A stretch of 64,000 nucleotides of DNA from Streptomyces cellulosae (lineage in GTDB: Bacteria; Actinomycetota; Actinomycetes; Streptomycetales; Streptomycetaceae), in contig NZ_JOEV01000001.1 in NCBI RefSeq assembly GCF_000721105.1, positions 62,001-126,000 on the forward strand, written 5' to 3'. A model generated the notes under the pieces. The model was not told the origin of the DNA, made no database searches, and saw only the letters and a list, made by a program, of their open reading frames with translations. A program made the position numbers and the translations under genes. Shown piece by piece: positions 15,836-24,454 of the stretch; the first letter of the stretch is position 1; each line of letters begins with the position of its first letter.

Positions 15836-16931
15836 CATCGCCGAACTGGCCGCCGGGTACGACCGGTCGGCCGCCTTCCCCGCCGAGTCCCTCCGGATCG
15901 CCCACGAGGCGGGCCTGCTCACCGCGACGATCGGCGAGCGGTACGGCGGCCGGGGCGAGGGCGTCGAGGAGACCGCCCGCATCCTCCACTCGCTGGGCCG
16001 GCTCGACCCGTCCGTCGCCCTGATCGCGGCGATGACGCTGACCACGCACGCCCGGCAGGCCGACCGGCCGCACTGGCCCGAGGACCTGTACGGGCGGGTG
16101 GTCAAGGAGTCGTTCACGCGTCCCGTGCTGATCAACCACGCGCGGGTGGAGCCCGAGCTGGGCTCTCCGGCGCGGGGCGGGCTGCCCGCCACGCGCGCCC
16201 GCCGGACGGCGGACGGCTGGGCCGTCAGCGGCACCAAGCGGTTCGTGACGGGCGCCGAGGGACTGGACTGGTTCCTGGTGTGGGCGAGCACCGACGAACC
16301 GGAGCCGCGCGTGGGCACGTTCCTGGTGCCCGGGGACTCCCCCGGCATCGAGATCACGGGCCGCTGGGACCAGTTGGGGCTGCGCGCCAGCGGCAGTCAC
16401 GACGTGACCTTCCGCGAGGTGGAGGTCCCGTACGAGCACGTGATCGGGATCGGTCCGCACGGACCTGCCGCAGAACAGGACAACCGGGCGGGTGCCGCCC
16501 TCCACCTGCCGCTCGCCGCCCTCTACCTGGGTGTCGCCCGCGCCGCCCAGGAGTTCTTCCACCACTTCGCCCACACCCGCGTGCCCGCCAACCTGGGTCA
16601 CCCGGTGGCCCGTACCGAGCGCTTCAGGCGCACGGCCGGCGAGATCGAGGTACTGCTCGCCGCCGCCGAGCAGCTGGTGTTCGGCGGTGCCGCGAGACTC
16701 GACGCCGGCGACATCGCGTACTCCCCCGAACAGGCCCTGGGCGCACGCGTGCTGGCCGACCGGCACGGGGTGCGGGCCGTGGAGTCGGCCGTACGGCTGC
16801 TCGGCAACCCGGCACTGGCCCGCGGCAACCCGTTGGAGAGGCACTTCCGGGACATCCAGTGCGCGCCCGTGCACGCACCCCAGGAGGACGTCTGTCTGCT
16901 CGCCATCGGAACAAAGGCGCTGAACCCGTGA
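15792..16931 (+). CDS. Acyl-CoA-dehydrogenase-family flavoprotein (desulfurisation type)
   Basis: A 379-aa flavoprotein of the acyl-CoA dehydrogenase fold (368 aa from the GTG at 15825). Motifs include HEAGLLTATIGERYGGRGEG, LNxA-type VALIAAMTLTTHARQ, the FAD strand WAVSGTKRFVTGAEGLDWFL, WDQLGLRASGSHDVTFREVE and a C-terminal AVESAVRLLGNPALARGNPL. This set resembles DszC, SfnB and related monooxygenases that act on sulfur compounds with reduced flavin, rather than true acyl-CoA dehydrogenases. GTG 15792 overlaps the preceding stop (GTGA). The duplicated start region makes the true N-terminus ambiguous. Operon position supports a role in organosulfur oxidation. Confidence 0.85.
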   Translation: MTERRQPEESPVTERIAELAAGYDRSAAFPAESLRIAHEAGLLTATIGERYGGRGEGVEETARILHSLGRLDPSVALIAAMTLTTHARQADRPHWPEDLYGRVVKESFTRPVLINHARVEPELGSPARGGLPATRARRTADGWAVSGTKRFVTGAEGLDWFLVWASTDEPEPRVGTFLVPGDSPGIEITGRWDQLGLRASGSHDVTFREVEVPYEHVIGIGPHGPAAEQDNRAGAALHLPLAALYLGVARAAQEFFHHFAHTRVPANLGHPVARTERFRRTAGEIEVLLAAAEQLVFGGAARLDAGDIAYSPEQALGARVLADRHGVRAVESAVRLLGNPALARGNPLERHFRDIQCAPVHAPQEDVCLLAIGTKALNP

Positions 16932-18304
16932 CCGCGGCACCCGAAACGACCACCTCCGCCAGGCTCCTCGGCCTGCTCGCCCGGGATCTGCCGCCCGACC
17001 GTCTGACCACCGAACCCGCGGTGCTCACCGCGCACGCCACCGACCGGTCCGGCACCAGGCCGGCCGGTGAACCGCTGGCTCTGGTGCGCGCCCGGCGGAC
17101 CGAGGACGTCACCGTCACCCTGCGGCACGCCCACGCGCTGCGGGTGCCGGTGGTGCCACGCGGGGCGGGGACCGGGCTGTCGGGCGGGGCCACCGCGCAC
17201 GACGGCTGCCTGGTCCTGGACCTGTCCGGGATGGACCGCATCCTGGAACTGTCCGCCGACGACCAGCTCGCCGTCGTCGAACCCGGCGTGATCACCGCCG
17301 ACCTGGACCGGGCGGCGGGCGCGCACGGGCTGCGGTACGCGCCGGACCCCGCGAGCGCGGCTCTGTCCACCATCGGCGGGAACATCGCGACCAACGCGGG
17401 CGGCCTCAGGTGCGCGAAGTACGGGGTGACCCGGGACAGCGTGCTGGGGCTGGAGGCGGTGCTCGCCGACGGAACGGTGGTGCGCACGGGTCGCCGTACG
17501 GTCAAGGGCGTCACCGGCTACGACCTGACCGCGCTGCTCACCGGCTCGGAGGGCACCCTCGCGGTGATCACCTCGGCGACGCTGCGGCTGCGGCCGATTC
17601 CGGTGGCCACGGCCACCCTCGCCGCGTACTTCCCGTCGTTCGAGGCGGCCGCCGAGGCCTCCTACGCGATCACCCGGGCCGGAGTCGAGCCCGCGCTGGC
17701 CGAGCTCGTGGACGGGCCGGTGCTGCACGCCATCGATCCGGCACTGCGGGAGCGGGGCGCGGCGCTGCTGGTGGTGCAGTGCGACGGCGCAGGCGCGGCG
17801 GCCGAGGCGACGGCGGTCGCCCGGCTGCTCGCGCCCCTGGCCACCACGGTGGAGACGACCGAGGACCCCGTCGAGGCCGAGGCACTGCTGGCCGCCCGCC
17901 GTCTGGCGCTGCCCGCGCTGGAGCAGCTGGGCCGCCCGCTCATCGAGGACATCGCCGTCCCGCGCTCCCGGCTGGCTCAGGCGGTGCGCGAGATACGGGC
18001 CATCTCCGCCCGCCACGAGGTGCCCGTGTACACCCTCGCGCACGCGGCGGACGGCAACCTGCACCCGATCATCGTGGTGGACCCGCCCCTGGACCGGCTG
18101 CCGGACGCCGCTTGGGAGGCGGCCGGCGAGATCTTCGCGCTGGCGCTGCGGCTCGGGGGCACCCTGACCGGGGAGCACGGGGTGGGGGTGCTCAAGCGGC
18201 AGTGGGTCGCGGAGGAACTAGGCCCTGCCGCCCACGCGCTGCAGCGCAGGCTGAAGGAGGTGTTCGACCCGAGAGGGATCCTCAACCCCGGCAAGAGCCT
18301 GTGA
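16928..18304 (+). CDS. GlcD-like FAD-linked oxidase, last gene of the sulfur operon
   Basis: A 458-aa VAO/PCMH-type flavoprotein of the glycolate oxidase D-subunit / D-lactate dehydrogenase group. The FAD domain has VPVVPRGAGTGLSGGATAHD, the pyrophosphate loop ALSTIGGNIATNAGGLRCAK and TVKGVTGYDLTALLTGSEGT. The C-terminal cap contains HAADGNLHPIIVVD and GEHGVGVLKRQW, ending FDPRGILNPGKSL. Such enzymes oxidise 2-hydroxy acids. In a sulfonate operon it could oxidise a hydroxylated carbon skeleton (for example from a 2-hydroxy sulfonate), which is inference. The GTG overlaps the preceding stop, and a strong terminator follows at 18377. Confidence 0.9.
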   Translation: MTAAPETTTSARLLGLLARDLPPDRLTTEPAVLTAHATDRSGTRPAGEPLALVRARRTEDVTVTLRHAHALRVPVVPRGAGTGLSGGATAHDGCLVLDLSGMDRILELSADDQLAVVEPGVITADLDRAAGAHGLRYAPDPASAALSTIGGNIATNAGGLRCAKYGVTRDSVLGLEAVLADGTVVRTGRRTVKGVTGYDLTALLTGSEGTLAVITSATLRLRPIPVATATLAAYFPSFEAAAEASYAITRAGVEPALAELVDGPVLHAIDPALRERGAALLVVQCDGAGAAAEATAVARLLAPLATTVETTEDPVEAEALLAARRLALPALEQLGRPLIEDIAVPRSRLAQAVREIRAISARHEVPVYTLAHAADGNLHPIIVVDPPLDRLPDAAWEAAGEIFALALRLGGTLTGEHGVGVLKRQWVAEELGPAAHALQRRLKEVFDPRGILNPGKSL

Positions 18305-18376
18305 GAAGGGTGGGGCGCAGGTCAGCCCTGGGCGCACCGCCAACCGGTGCGGAAGCGGCAGCCCCGCACCTTTCCC

Positions 18377-18420
18377 CGGGCCCGGCCGCTCCCTCTGCCG
18401 CTGCGCGGTGGCCGGGCCCG
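18377..18420. terminator. Bidirectional hairpin terminator
   Basis: CGGGCCCGGCC (18377-18387) and GGCCGGGCCCG (18410-18420) are perfect 11-bp arms around a 22-nt loop. It sits between the end of the sulfur operon and the convergent SseB-like gene and can serve both. Confidence 0.8.
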
Positions 18421-18432
18421 ATCCGCTCGGTC

Positions 18433-18834
18433 CTACGGCCTGGCCAGCAGGGTGCGCACGCCCTCGGAGGTGAGGGTCAGCGGGTGGTCGGAGCTGGCGT
18501 CGATGGTGAGGGACAGGTCGTCGGCCGGCCACTGTGCGGCGAGCGCGCCCAGCGGGACCAGTCGATAGCGGGAGACGTACGGGAGCAGTTCGGCCATCTC
18601 CGGTTCGGAGGTGAACACCGGCACCACTGGAGCTCCGTCCTTCTGTTCGAGGACGGGCAGTGCCACCATGCCGGGGTCACTGGCCTCCTCCTGGCCGGCG
18701 TCGTCGGGCACGGGCACGAGCACCTCACTGCTCGCGAGAGTGTCCAGCGCCGCCGTGTCCTCGGTGTTCTCGGCCAGCGCGTCCAGCGCCCGCCGGGCCG
18801 GGGTGACGTTGTTGTCGTACGCGGGTGTATCCAT
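18433..18834 (-). CDS. SseB-family N-terminal-domain protein
   Basis: A 133-aa acidic protein resembling the SseB N-terminal domain common in streptomycetes: ARRALDALAENTEDTAALDT, then SSEVLVPVPDDA, PVLEQKDGAPVVPVFTSEPE and YRLVPLGALAAQWPADDLSL. The family has no defined biochemical role. ATG 18834 follows CAGGGGAAA at good spacing. It is divergent from the GAPDH gene across a 198-bp spacer that contains no evident ORF; a TAGCAT hexamer at 18996 may be the GAPDH -10 box. Confidence 0.72.
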   Translation of the reverse strand: MDTPAYDNNVTPARRALDALAENTEDTAALDTLASSEVLVPVPDDAGQEEASDPGMVALPVLEQKDGAPVVPVFTSEPEMAELLPYVSRYRLVPLGALAAQWPADDLSLTIDASSDHPLTLTSEGVRTLLARP

Positions 18835-19032
18835 GACTGTTTCCCCTGGTAGCGGCGGTAGTGCGAGCCGCCCGGGACAAGATCGCCCCGGAAGCGGTCC
18901 TGGTCGCGTACCCGACCCTGCCCAGAGCATTCATGGTGGCCTCAGGAGTTAACAGACGGTTCACCCCCTGTGCGGGCCCCCTCGACCGGGAGGTTTAGCA
19001 TATGAGCGCCACCTAGCTCGAAAGAGATACCC

Positions 19033-20484
19033 GTGACTGTCAAGGACGACTCGTTCACCAACTGGAAGACCCGCGAGGAGATCGCGGAGTCGATGATCCC
19101 CCTCATCGGAAAGCTGCACCGCGAGCGGGACGTGACCGTCCTGCTGCACAGCCGCTCGCTGGTGAACAAGTCGGTGGTGAGCATCCTCAAGACCCACCGC
19201 TTCGCCCGCCAGATAGCCGGCGAGGAACTGTCGGTCACCGAGACCCTGCCGTTCCTGCGGACCCTCACCACCCTGGACCTCGGTCCGTCCCAGATCGACA
19301 TCGGCATGCTCGCCGCGACCTATCGGAGCGACGACCGCGGCCTGTCGGTGGAGGAGTTCACCGCCGAGGCGGTCGCCGGTGCGACGGGCGCGGACCGGAT
19401 CGAGCGCCGTGAGCCGCGTGACGTGGTCCTCTACGGCTTCGGCCGCATCGGGCGTCTCGTCGCCCGCCTGTTGATCGAGAAGACCGGCTCCGGCAACGGC
19501 CTGCGGCTGCGGGCCATCGTGGTGCGCGGCGGCGGGCGCGTCGACGGGGACCTCGTCAAGCGCGCCTCGCTGCTGCGCCGGGACTCCATCCACGGTCAGT
19601 TCCAGGGCACGATCACCGTCGACGAGGCGAACGGCACGATCGTCGCCAACGGCAACGAGATCAAGGTGATCCACGCGAACGACCCGTCGGAGGTCGACTA
19701 CACGGCGTACGGCATCAAGGACGCCATCCTCATCGACAACACCGGCAGGTGGCGCGACCGTGAGGGTCTGTCCCAGCACCTGCGCCCGGGCATCGACAAG
19801 GTCGTACTGACCGCGCCCGGCAAGGGCGACGTCCCGAACATCGTGCACGGCGTAAACCACGGCACGGTCAAGCCGGACGAGCAGATCCTGTCCTGCGCCT
19901 CCTGCACCACCAACGCGATCGTGCCGCCGCTGAAGGCGATGGCGGACGAGTACGGTGTGCTGCGCGGCCATGTGGAGACCGTCCACTCGTTCACCAACGA
20001 CCAGAACCTGCTGGACAACTACCACAGCGCCGACCGCCGGGGCCGTTCCGCGCCGCTCAACATGGTCATCACCGAGACCGGTGCCGCCTCCGCCGTCGCC
20101 AAGGCGCTGCCCGACCTGACGGCGCCGATCACCGGCAGCTCGATCCGGGTGCCGGTGCCGGACGTCTCGATCGCGATCCTCAGCCTGCGGCTCGGCCGCG
20201 AGACCACCCGTGAGGAGGTCCTCGACCACCTCCGCGAGGTCTCGCTCACCTCACCGCTCAAGCGCCAGATCGACTTCACCACGGCCCCGGACGCGGTCTC
20301 CAGCGACTTCATCGGCTCCCGGCACGCCTCGATCGTCGACGCGGGCGCGACCAAGGTCGACGGCGACAACGCGATCCTCTACCTGTGGTACGACAACGAG
20401 TTCGGCTACTCCTGCCAGGTCATCCGCGTCGTCCAGCACGTCTCCGGCGTGGAGTACCCCACGTACCCGGCTCCGGCGGCCTGA
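19033..20484 (+). CDS. gap: Long-form glyceraldehyde-3-phosphate dehydrogenase
   Basis: A 483-aa GAPDH, about 150 residues longer than the classical enzyme. The extra N-terminal segment (1-125) has no catalytic motif. The NAD domain then begins DVVLYGFGRIGRLVARLLIE, and the catalytic Cys291 lies in SCASCTTNAI. The C-terminal substrate domain shows NMVITETGAASAVAKALPDL, SSIRVPVPDVSIAILSL and the closing YDNEFGYSCQVIRVV. The long class is known in actinobacteria and is distinct from the glycolytic Gap; an anabolic or specialised role is possible. GTG 19033 follows AAAGAGA. It is monocistronic and ends at a shared terminator. Confidence 0.93.
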   Translation: MTVKDDSFTNWKTREEIAESMIPLIGKLHRERDVTVLLHSRSLVNKSVVSILKTHRFARQIAGEELSVTETLPFLRTLTTLDLGPSQIDIGMLAATYRSDDRGLSVEEFTAEAVAGATGADRIERREPRDVVLYGFGRIGRLVARLLIEKTGSGNGLRLRAIVVRGGGRVDGDLVKRASLLRRDSIHGQFQGTITVDEANGTIVANGNEIKVIHANDPSEVDYTAYGIKDAILIDNTGRWRDREGLSQHLRPGIDKVVLTAPGKGDVPNIVHGVNHGTVKPDEQILSCASCTTNAIVPPLKAMADEYGVLRGHVETVHSFTNDQNLLDNYHSADRRGRSAPLNMVITETGAASAVAKALPDLTAPITGSSIRVPVPDVSIAILSLRLGRETTREEVLDHLREVSLTSPLKRQIDFTTAPDAVSSDFIGSRHASIVDAGATKVDGDNAILYLWYDNEFGYSCQVIRVVQHVSGVEYPTYPAPAA

Positions 20485-20497
20485 CCTCACCGCAGGA

Positions 20498-20537
20498 CCT
20501 GGCCCGGCGCCCCTCAGGGTTCGGGCGTCAGGCCAGG
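20498..20537. terminator. Bidirectional terminator between gap and the HAD-like gene
   Basis: Arms 20498-20512 and 20523-20537 pair over 15 positions with one mismatch and one G-T wobble around a 10-nt loop. The right arm overlaps the stop codon of the convergent gene at 20528. Confidence 0.65.
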
Positions 20538-21079
20538 CCTGCCGCCCATTCCTCCAGCACCGCGAAGTCGTCGGTCGCCAAGCCGATCCGGGGGTCGATC
20601 CAGTGCAGCAGGGCGGGGCCGTCGTGGTGGGCGTCCACCCAGGTGCGGTCCGCGTCGGTGATCTCGTCGTCGACCCAGGCGAACGGCCGGCCCTTCGCCC
20701 AGGCGACGACCTCCGGTGTCTTCCAGAACAGCCCGCCCCCGGGCGCCTCGGGCCGCGGCGCCCGCCACGCGATGAACGGCAGGGTGGGCAGCCCCAGGAC
20801 CGGCGCGATGTACGTGTTCGCCTCTTCCTCCCAGGTGGTGGCCCACACCAGGTCGAAGGGCAGCGCGGCCAGCGCGGGCCCGTGGTCGGGGTTGAGCCAC
20901 ACCCGTAGCGGTCGCGCCCGTTCGTCGGGCAGTCCCCACAGGGCCAGTCGATAGCGCTCGGCGGCCTCCCAGCGAGGGGTCAGCAGCCGGTGTGTGCCGT
21001 ACCCCGCGGGCCGACGGTGCGGCTTTGCGGCGTACGGGTTCAGCGGCCCGTCCACGTCCACCAGCAGCACCGGACGCAC
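20528..21079 (-). CDS. HAD-superfamily-like hypothetical protein
   Basis: A 183-aa protein beginning MRPVLLVDVDGPLNPYAAKP, where DVDGPLN matches the HAD motif I Asp-x-Asp. WATTWEEEANTYIAPVLGLP occupies the place of motif II (Thr/Ser), and FAWVDDEITDADRTWVD fits the acidic motif IV (DDE). A conserved Lys is suggested in WKTPEVVAWAKGRP. This pattern is common among streptomycete hypothetical phosphatase-like proteins with no known substrate. The protein is probably cytoplasmic. It is monocistronic and convergent with gap. Confidence 0.72.
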   Translation of the reverse strand: MRPVLLVDVDGPLNPYAAKPHRRPAGYGTHRLLTPRWEAAERYRLALWGLPDERARPLRVWLNPDHGPALAALPFDLVWATTWEEEANTYIAPVLGLPTLPFIAWRAPRPEAPGGGLFWKTPEVVAWAKGRPFAWVDDEITDADRTWVDAHHDGPALLHWIDPRIGLATDDFAVLEEWAAGLA

Positions 21080-21163
21080 CGCCCCACCTCCCCCTCGTTC
21101 CTGCTTCGCACGGTACCGACCCAGGGGCGGTCCGCCCAGTGATATTCAGGCGGGAACCGGGGC

Positions 21164-21191
21164 GAACCTATTTCGCTACAGGTTCCGAAAT
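21164..21191. promoter_or_regulatory. Two interlocked inverted repeats upstream of the sugar-uptake cluster
   Basis: Four adjacent 6-mers form two overlapping dyads: GAACCT (21164-21169) with AGGTTC (21180-21185), and ATTTCG (21170-21175) with CGAAAT (21186-21191). Both dyads are perfect and both have a 10-nt spacer. As DNA this is an interlocked operator pair; as RNA the same order could fold as an H-type pseudoknot. The site is about 160 bp before the binding-protein gene, whose operon encodes its own ROK regulator, and it is unusually AT-rich for the region. Confidence 0.55.
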
Positions 21192-21253
21192 TATTCGTGA
21201 CGGGTGTGCCACGCCGCCGCAACACGGGGTTCCTAACGTCGCTGTCAGCCACA

Positions 21254-21333
21254 AAGGCGCCATCGCCCCCATGGGGTTCATCGGACCGAAAAAGCTGCTT
21301 TCCCCGGAAATCGGCCCCTGTCCATGGCGCCTT
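21254..21333. promoter_or_regulatory. Widely spaced inverted repeat before the sugar ABC operon
   Basis: AAGGCGCCAT (21254-21263) and ATGGCGCCTT (21324-21333) are perfect complements with a 60-nt spacer. Each arm is itself nearly palindromic around GGCGCC, so the two could be separate operator sites for one dimeric regulator, or the base of a large leader hairpin. The right arm ends 19 bp before the start codon. Confidence 0.45.
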
Positions 21334-21352
21334 CATGAGACAGGAGCTCCGA

Positions 21353-22654
21353 GTGCCCAATCTCTCCCGACGCGGCGCCCTCAGACTGACCGCCGGCATG
21401 GCCGCCCTCGGCACCCTCGGCCTGACGGGCTGCGGGCGCGACGGTGACACCGCCGCCGCGAAAGCCTCCGCCACGCCGATCGACGCCTCCCCGGCCACCG
21501 GCACCGTCACCGTGTGGGCTGCCCAGGGCGACGCCGACGTGCTGGAGAAGGTCATCAAGCCCTTCAAGGCGGCGAACCCGGACGTGACCGTGAAGTTCAC
21601 GCTGCTCCCGAACGCCGACTACTACACGAAACTCCAGGCGGCGATCGCGGCGGGCAAGGGCCCCGATGTCGCCCAGTTCTTCCCCGAGTCGCAGGCGCAG
21701 TTCCTCGGCCAGTCGGTGCTGCAGCCCGTACCGGACGGTCTCGTGGACCCGGGCAGTTTCTTCAAGAGCCTGTGGGACGCCGGTGTGGTCGACGACGTGG
21801 CCTACACGGTGCCCTGGTACGCGTACACGTACGCCCTGGTCTACCGCGCCGACCTCGCCAAGAAGGCCGGTGTCGGGGCGCCGAGGACGTGGGCCGACAT
21901 GGTGCCGTTCCTGAAGGCGCTCCAGCGGGCCGGCGCCGGGCACGGACTCGGCGCCGACATCGGCTGGGACATCTTCAACGGCCAGGACGTCGCCATGTAC
22001 GCCTGGCAGGCGGGCGGCTCCCTGCTGTCCTCCGACGGCAAGTGGACCCTGGACAGTCCCGCGATGGCCGACGCGCTGCGCTACAACGCGTCGTTCTTCA
22101 CCTCGGGCACCGCCGACACCGCCGGGCCCACGTTCCTCGACGCGCAGCCGTACTTCGTGTCCGGCAAGACCGCCATGATGATCACCGGCCCGTGGGTCGT
22201 CGGCCAGCTCGACACCGCCGCGAAGAAGGACGGCTGGACGGCGTCCCATGTCGCCACCGCCCCACTGCCGGCCGGGTCGTCGGGCAGTGTCTCCTTCTCC
22301 GCAGGCGGCACCTGGGGCGTGCTCGCGGACAGCGGGAACTCGGAGGCGTCCTGGAAATTCGTGCGGTACCTCACCAAGCCGAGCACCCAGGTCGCGCAGT
22401 ACAAGGCGTACAGCTCGCTGCCGGCCGTCATCTCGGCCTGGGGCGATCCCGCCATCGCCGGGCAGCCGCTGCTGGACGCCTTCCTCGCGCAGCTGAAGAA
22501 GACCCGGGCGTTTCCGCAGGTGAGCACCTGGCAGCAGGTCGCGACCCGGCTCGGCAAGGAGATGGAGGCGGTGGCCAAGGGCAGACAGACCGCCGAGAAG
22601 GCCGCCTCGAACGTCCAGGCGTACGCCGCGAGCCTCGGCACGGGCGCGAAGTGA
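21353..22654 (+). CDS. Sugar ABC transporter substrate-binding lipoprotein
   Basis: A 433-aa extracellular solute-binding protein family 1 member. The N-terminus has a twin-arginine-like SRRGAL motif and a lipobox LTGC, giving a lipidated Cys at about 26. The mature part shows TGTVTVWAAQGDADVLEKVI, then AGKGPDVAQFFPESQAQF, YTVPWYAYTYALVYR and GKTAMMITGPWVVGQLD, all typical of CUT1 sugar-binding proteins. GTG 21353 is chosen because CAGGAG lies 6 nt upstream; an in-frame ATG at 21335 lacks one. It is the first gene of the eight-gene cluster. Ligand unknown, probably a glycoside or sugar derivative. Confidence 0.92.
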   Translation: MPNLSRRGALRLTAGMAALGTLGLTGCGRDGDTAAAKASATPIDASPATGTVTVWAAQGDADVLEKVIKPFKAANPDVTVKFTLLPNADYYTKLQAAIAAGKGPDVAQFFPESQAQFLGQSVLQPVPDGLVDPGSFFKSLWDAGVVDDVAYTVPWYAYTYALVYRADLAKKAGVGAPRTWADMVPFLKALQRAGAGHGLGADIGWDIFNGQDVAMYAWQAGGSLLSSDGKWTLDSPAMADALRYNASFFTSGTADTAGPTFLDAQPYFVSGKTAMMITGPWVVGQLDTAAKKDGWTASHVATAPLPAGSSGSVSFSAGGTWGVLADSGNSEASWKFVRYLTKPSTQVAQYKAYSSLPAVISAWGDPAIAGQPLLDAFLAQLKKTRAFPQVSTWQQVATRLGKEMEAVAKGRQTAEKAASNVQAYAASLGTGAK

Positions 22655-22661
22655 GCCGCGG

Positions 22662-23573
22662 ATGACCACCACCCTCAGTCCGGGGCCGGCGCGCCGGCCC
22701 CGGAGCACCCGTCGAACGGCGGTCGCCTGGCTGTTCCTGACCCCGTTCCTGCTGGTCTTCCTGCTGTACACGGCGATCCCCACCGTCGCCGCGCTCGGGT
22801 TCAGCCTCACCGACCTGCGCGGCACCGACCTCCGGCATCCGTTCGCCGTCGACTTCACCGGCCTCGACAACTACGTCCGGCTGTTCCAGGACGACAGCTT
22901 CGTACGGGACATCCTCAACACCGGCCTGTTCGTGGTCGTCGGTGTGCCGCTGACCATGGGGGTCGGCTTCGCGCTGGCCCTCGCGCTGAACTCGGGCATC
23001 CGGCGGCTGCGGGGCGTGTTCCGTACGGCGTTCTTCGCGCCGGTCGTCACGAACGTCGTGGCGGTCGCCCTGATCTGGCAGTACGCCTTCAATCCGAACG
23101 GCACCGTCAACAAGGTGCTCGGTGCCGTCGGCTTCGCCGGACCGAACTGGCTGGACGACCCGAACCTGGCGATGCCCGTGGTCATCCTGCTCGGCGTCTG
23201 GCGCAACTTCGGCACCGCGATGGTGCTGTTCCTCGCCGGTCTCCAGGCCGTGCCCCGTGACGTGTACGAGGCCGCGGCCCTCGACGGGGCGGGCCGGTGG
23301 CGGCAACTGCGGCACATCACCCTGCCGTTGCTGCTGCCCACCACGCTCATGGTGTCGGTGCTGCTGACCGTCTTCTACCTCCAGGTGTTCGACGAGCCGT
23401 ACCTGCTCACCAACGGCGGCCCGCTGGGCTCCACGGAGTCGGTGGCGCTGTACACCTACCACCAGTTCGGGGCCGGCGAGTTCGGTACGTCCTCGGCCGC
23501 CTCCTTCGTGACGCTCCTGCTCGTGGCCCTGGTGAGTGCCGTCCAGTTCCGATTGCTGAGGTCCCGCACATGA
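22662..23573 (+). CDS. Sugar ABC transporter permease 1 (MalF type)
   Basis: A 303-aa permease with six membrane helices of the CUT1 family. The N-terminal helix is VAWLFLTPFLLVFLLYTAIP, and the EAA loop is YEAAALDGAGRWRQLRHITL followed by PLLLPTTL. It starts 7 bp after the binding-protein gene. No ATPase gene is present in the operon; in streptomycetes many CUT1 systems are energised by the shared ATPase MsiK, so that is assumed here. Its stop overlaps the next permease start. Confidence 0.93.
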   Translation: MTTTLSPGPARRPRSTRRTAVAWLFLTPFLLVFLLYTAIPTVAALGFSLTDLRGTDLRHPFAVDFTGLDNYVRLFQDDSFVRDILNTGLFVVVGVPLTMGVGFALALALNSGIRRLRGVFRTAFFAPVVTNVVAVALIWQYAFNPNGTVNKVLGAVGFAGPNWLDDPNLAMPVVILLGVWRNFGTAMVLFLAGLQAVPRDVYEAAALDGAGRWRQLRHITLPLLLPTTLMVSVLLTVFYLQVFDEPYLLTNGGPLGSTESVALYTYHQFGAGEFGTSSAASFVTLLLVALVSAVQFRLLRSRT

Positions 23574-24454
23574 CCGCCGTCGCCGCGCTGGAGAACGCGG
23601 ACCTGACCGCCGCCGACCGGGTCGCCGTACGCCGCCGGTCCGTCGCCCGCCCGTTGCTGTACGGCGCGCTGGTGCTGTGCGCGCTGCTCACGCTGCTGCC
23701 GTTCTTCTGGGTGGTCACCGGCTCGCTGCGCAGCCTCGACGAGATCCGCTCCGATCCCGGTGCCTGGCTGCCCACCCACGCCACCCTCGACAACTTCGTG
23801 CGCCTGTTCCGCACCCAGGGCTTCGGCCGGTTCCTCGTGAACAGTGTCGTGGTCGCGTTCGGCGTGGTGGCCGGCAACATCGTGGCGGCGTCGGCGGCGG
23901 GCTACGCGCTCGCGAAGTTCGACTTCGGGGGCAAGCGGATCGCCTTCGGCGCGGTCATGGCGGCGATGATGGTGCCCTTCACGGCGGTGTTCGTCCCGCA
24001 GTTCGTGATCACCGTGGACCTGCGTCTGGCGGATACCCTCACCGGGATCGCCCTGCCCGGTGCGGCGCTGCCGATGTGCGTGTTCATCATGCGGCAGTAC
24101 GCGCTGTCGATCCCCGACGAACTGCTGGAAGCGGCCCGCATCGACGGGGCGGGCGAGTTCCGGATCTTCTTCCGGATCTTCCTCCCGCTGGCCGGTCCCG
24201 CGGTCGCGACGGTCACGATCCTGTCCTTCCTGTTCTCCTGGAACAACTTCATCTGGCCTCTGATCGTCGCCCAGAGCACGTCCAGTTACACCCTGCCGGT
24301 GGGCCTGGCCGCCACCAGCCAGGCAGCGGCCCATGTCACCGACTACGGTCTGATGCTCGCGGGCGCCATCGTCGTCATGCTGCCGGTGCTGCTGCTCTTC
24401 CTGTTCCTGCAGCGGTACTTCGTGCAGGGCGTCGCCGGAACGGGAATGCGGTGA
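23570..24454 (+). CDS. Sugar ABC transporter permease 2 (MalG type)
   Basis: A 294-aa permease with six helices. The EAA loop ELLEAARIDGAGEFRIFFRI is followed by FLPLAGPAVATVTILSFLFS, and WNNFIWPLIVAQ is the typical MalG-like segment. ATG 23570 overlaps the previous stop as ATGA. It pairs with the 22662-23573 product to form the membrane channel. Its own stop overlaps the esterase GTG. Confidence 0.93.
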   Translation: MTAVAALENADLTAADRVAVRRRSVARPLLYGALVLCALLTLLPFFWVVTGSLRSLDEIRSDPGAWLPTHATLDNFVRLFRTQGFGRFLVNSVVVAFGVVAGNIVAASAAGYALAKFDFGGKRIAFGAVMAAMMVPFTAVFVPQFVITVDLRLADTLTGIALPGAALPMCVFIMRQYALSIPDELLEAARIDGAGEFRIFFRIFLPLAGPAVATVTILSFLFSWNNFIWPLIVAQSTSSYTLPVGLAATSQAAAHVTDYGLMLAGAIVVMLPVLLLFLFLQRYFVQGVAGTGMR

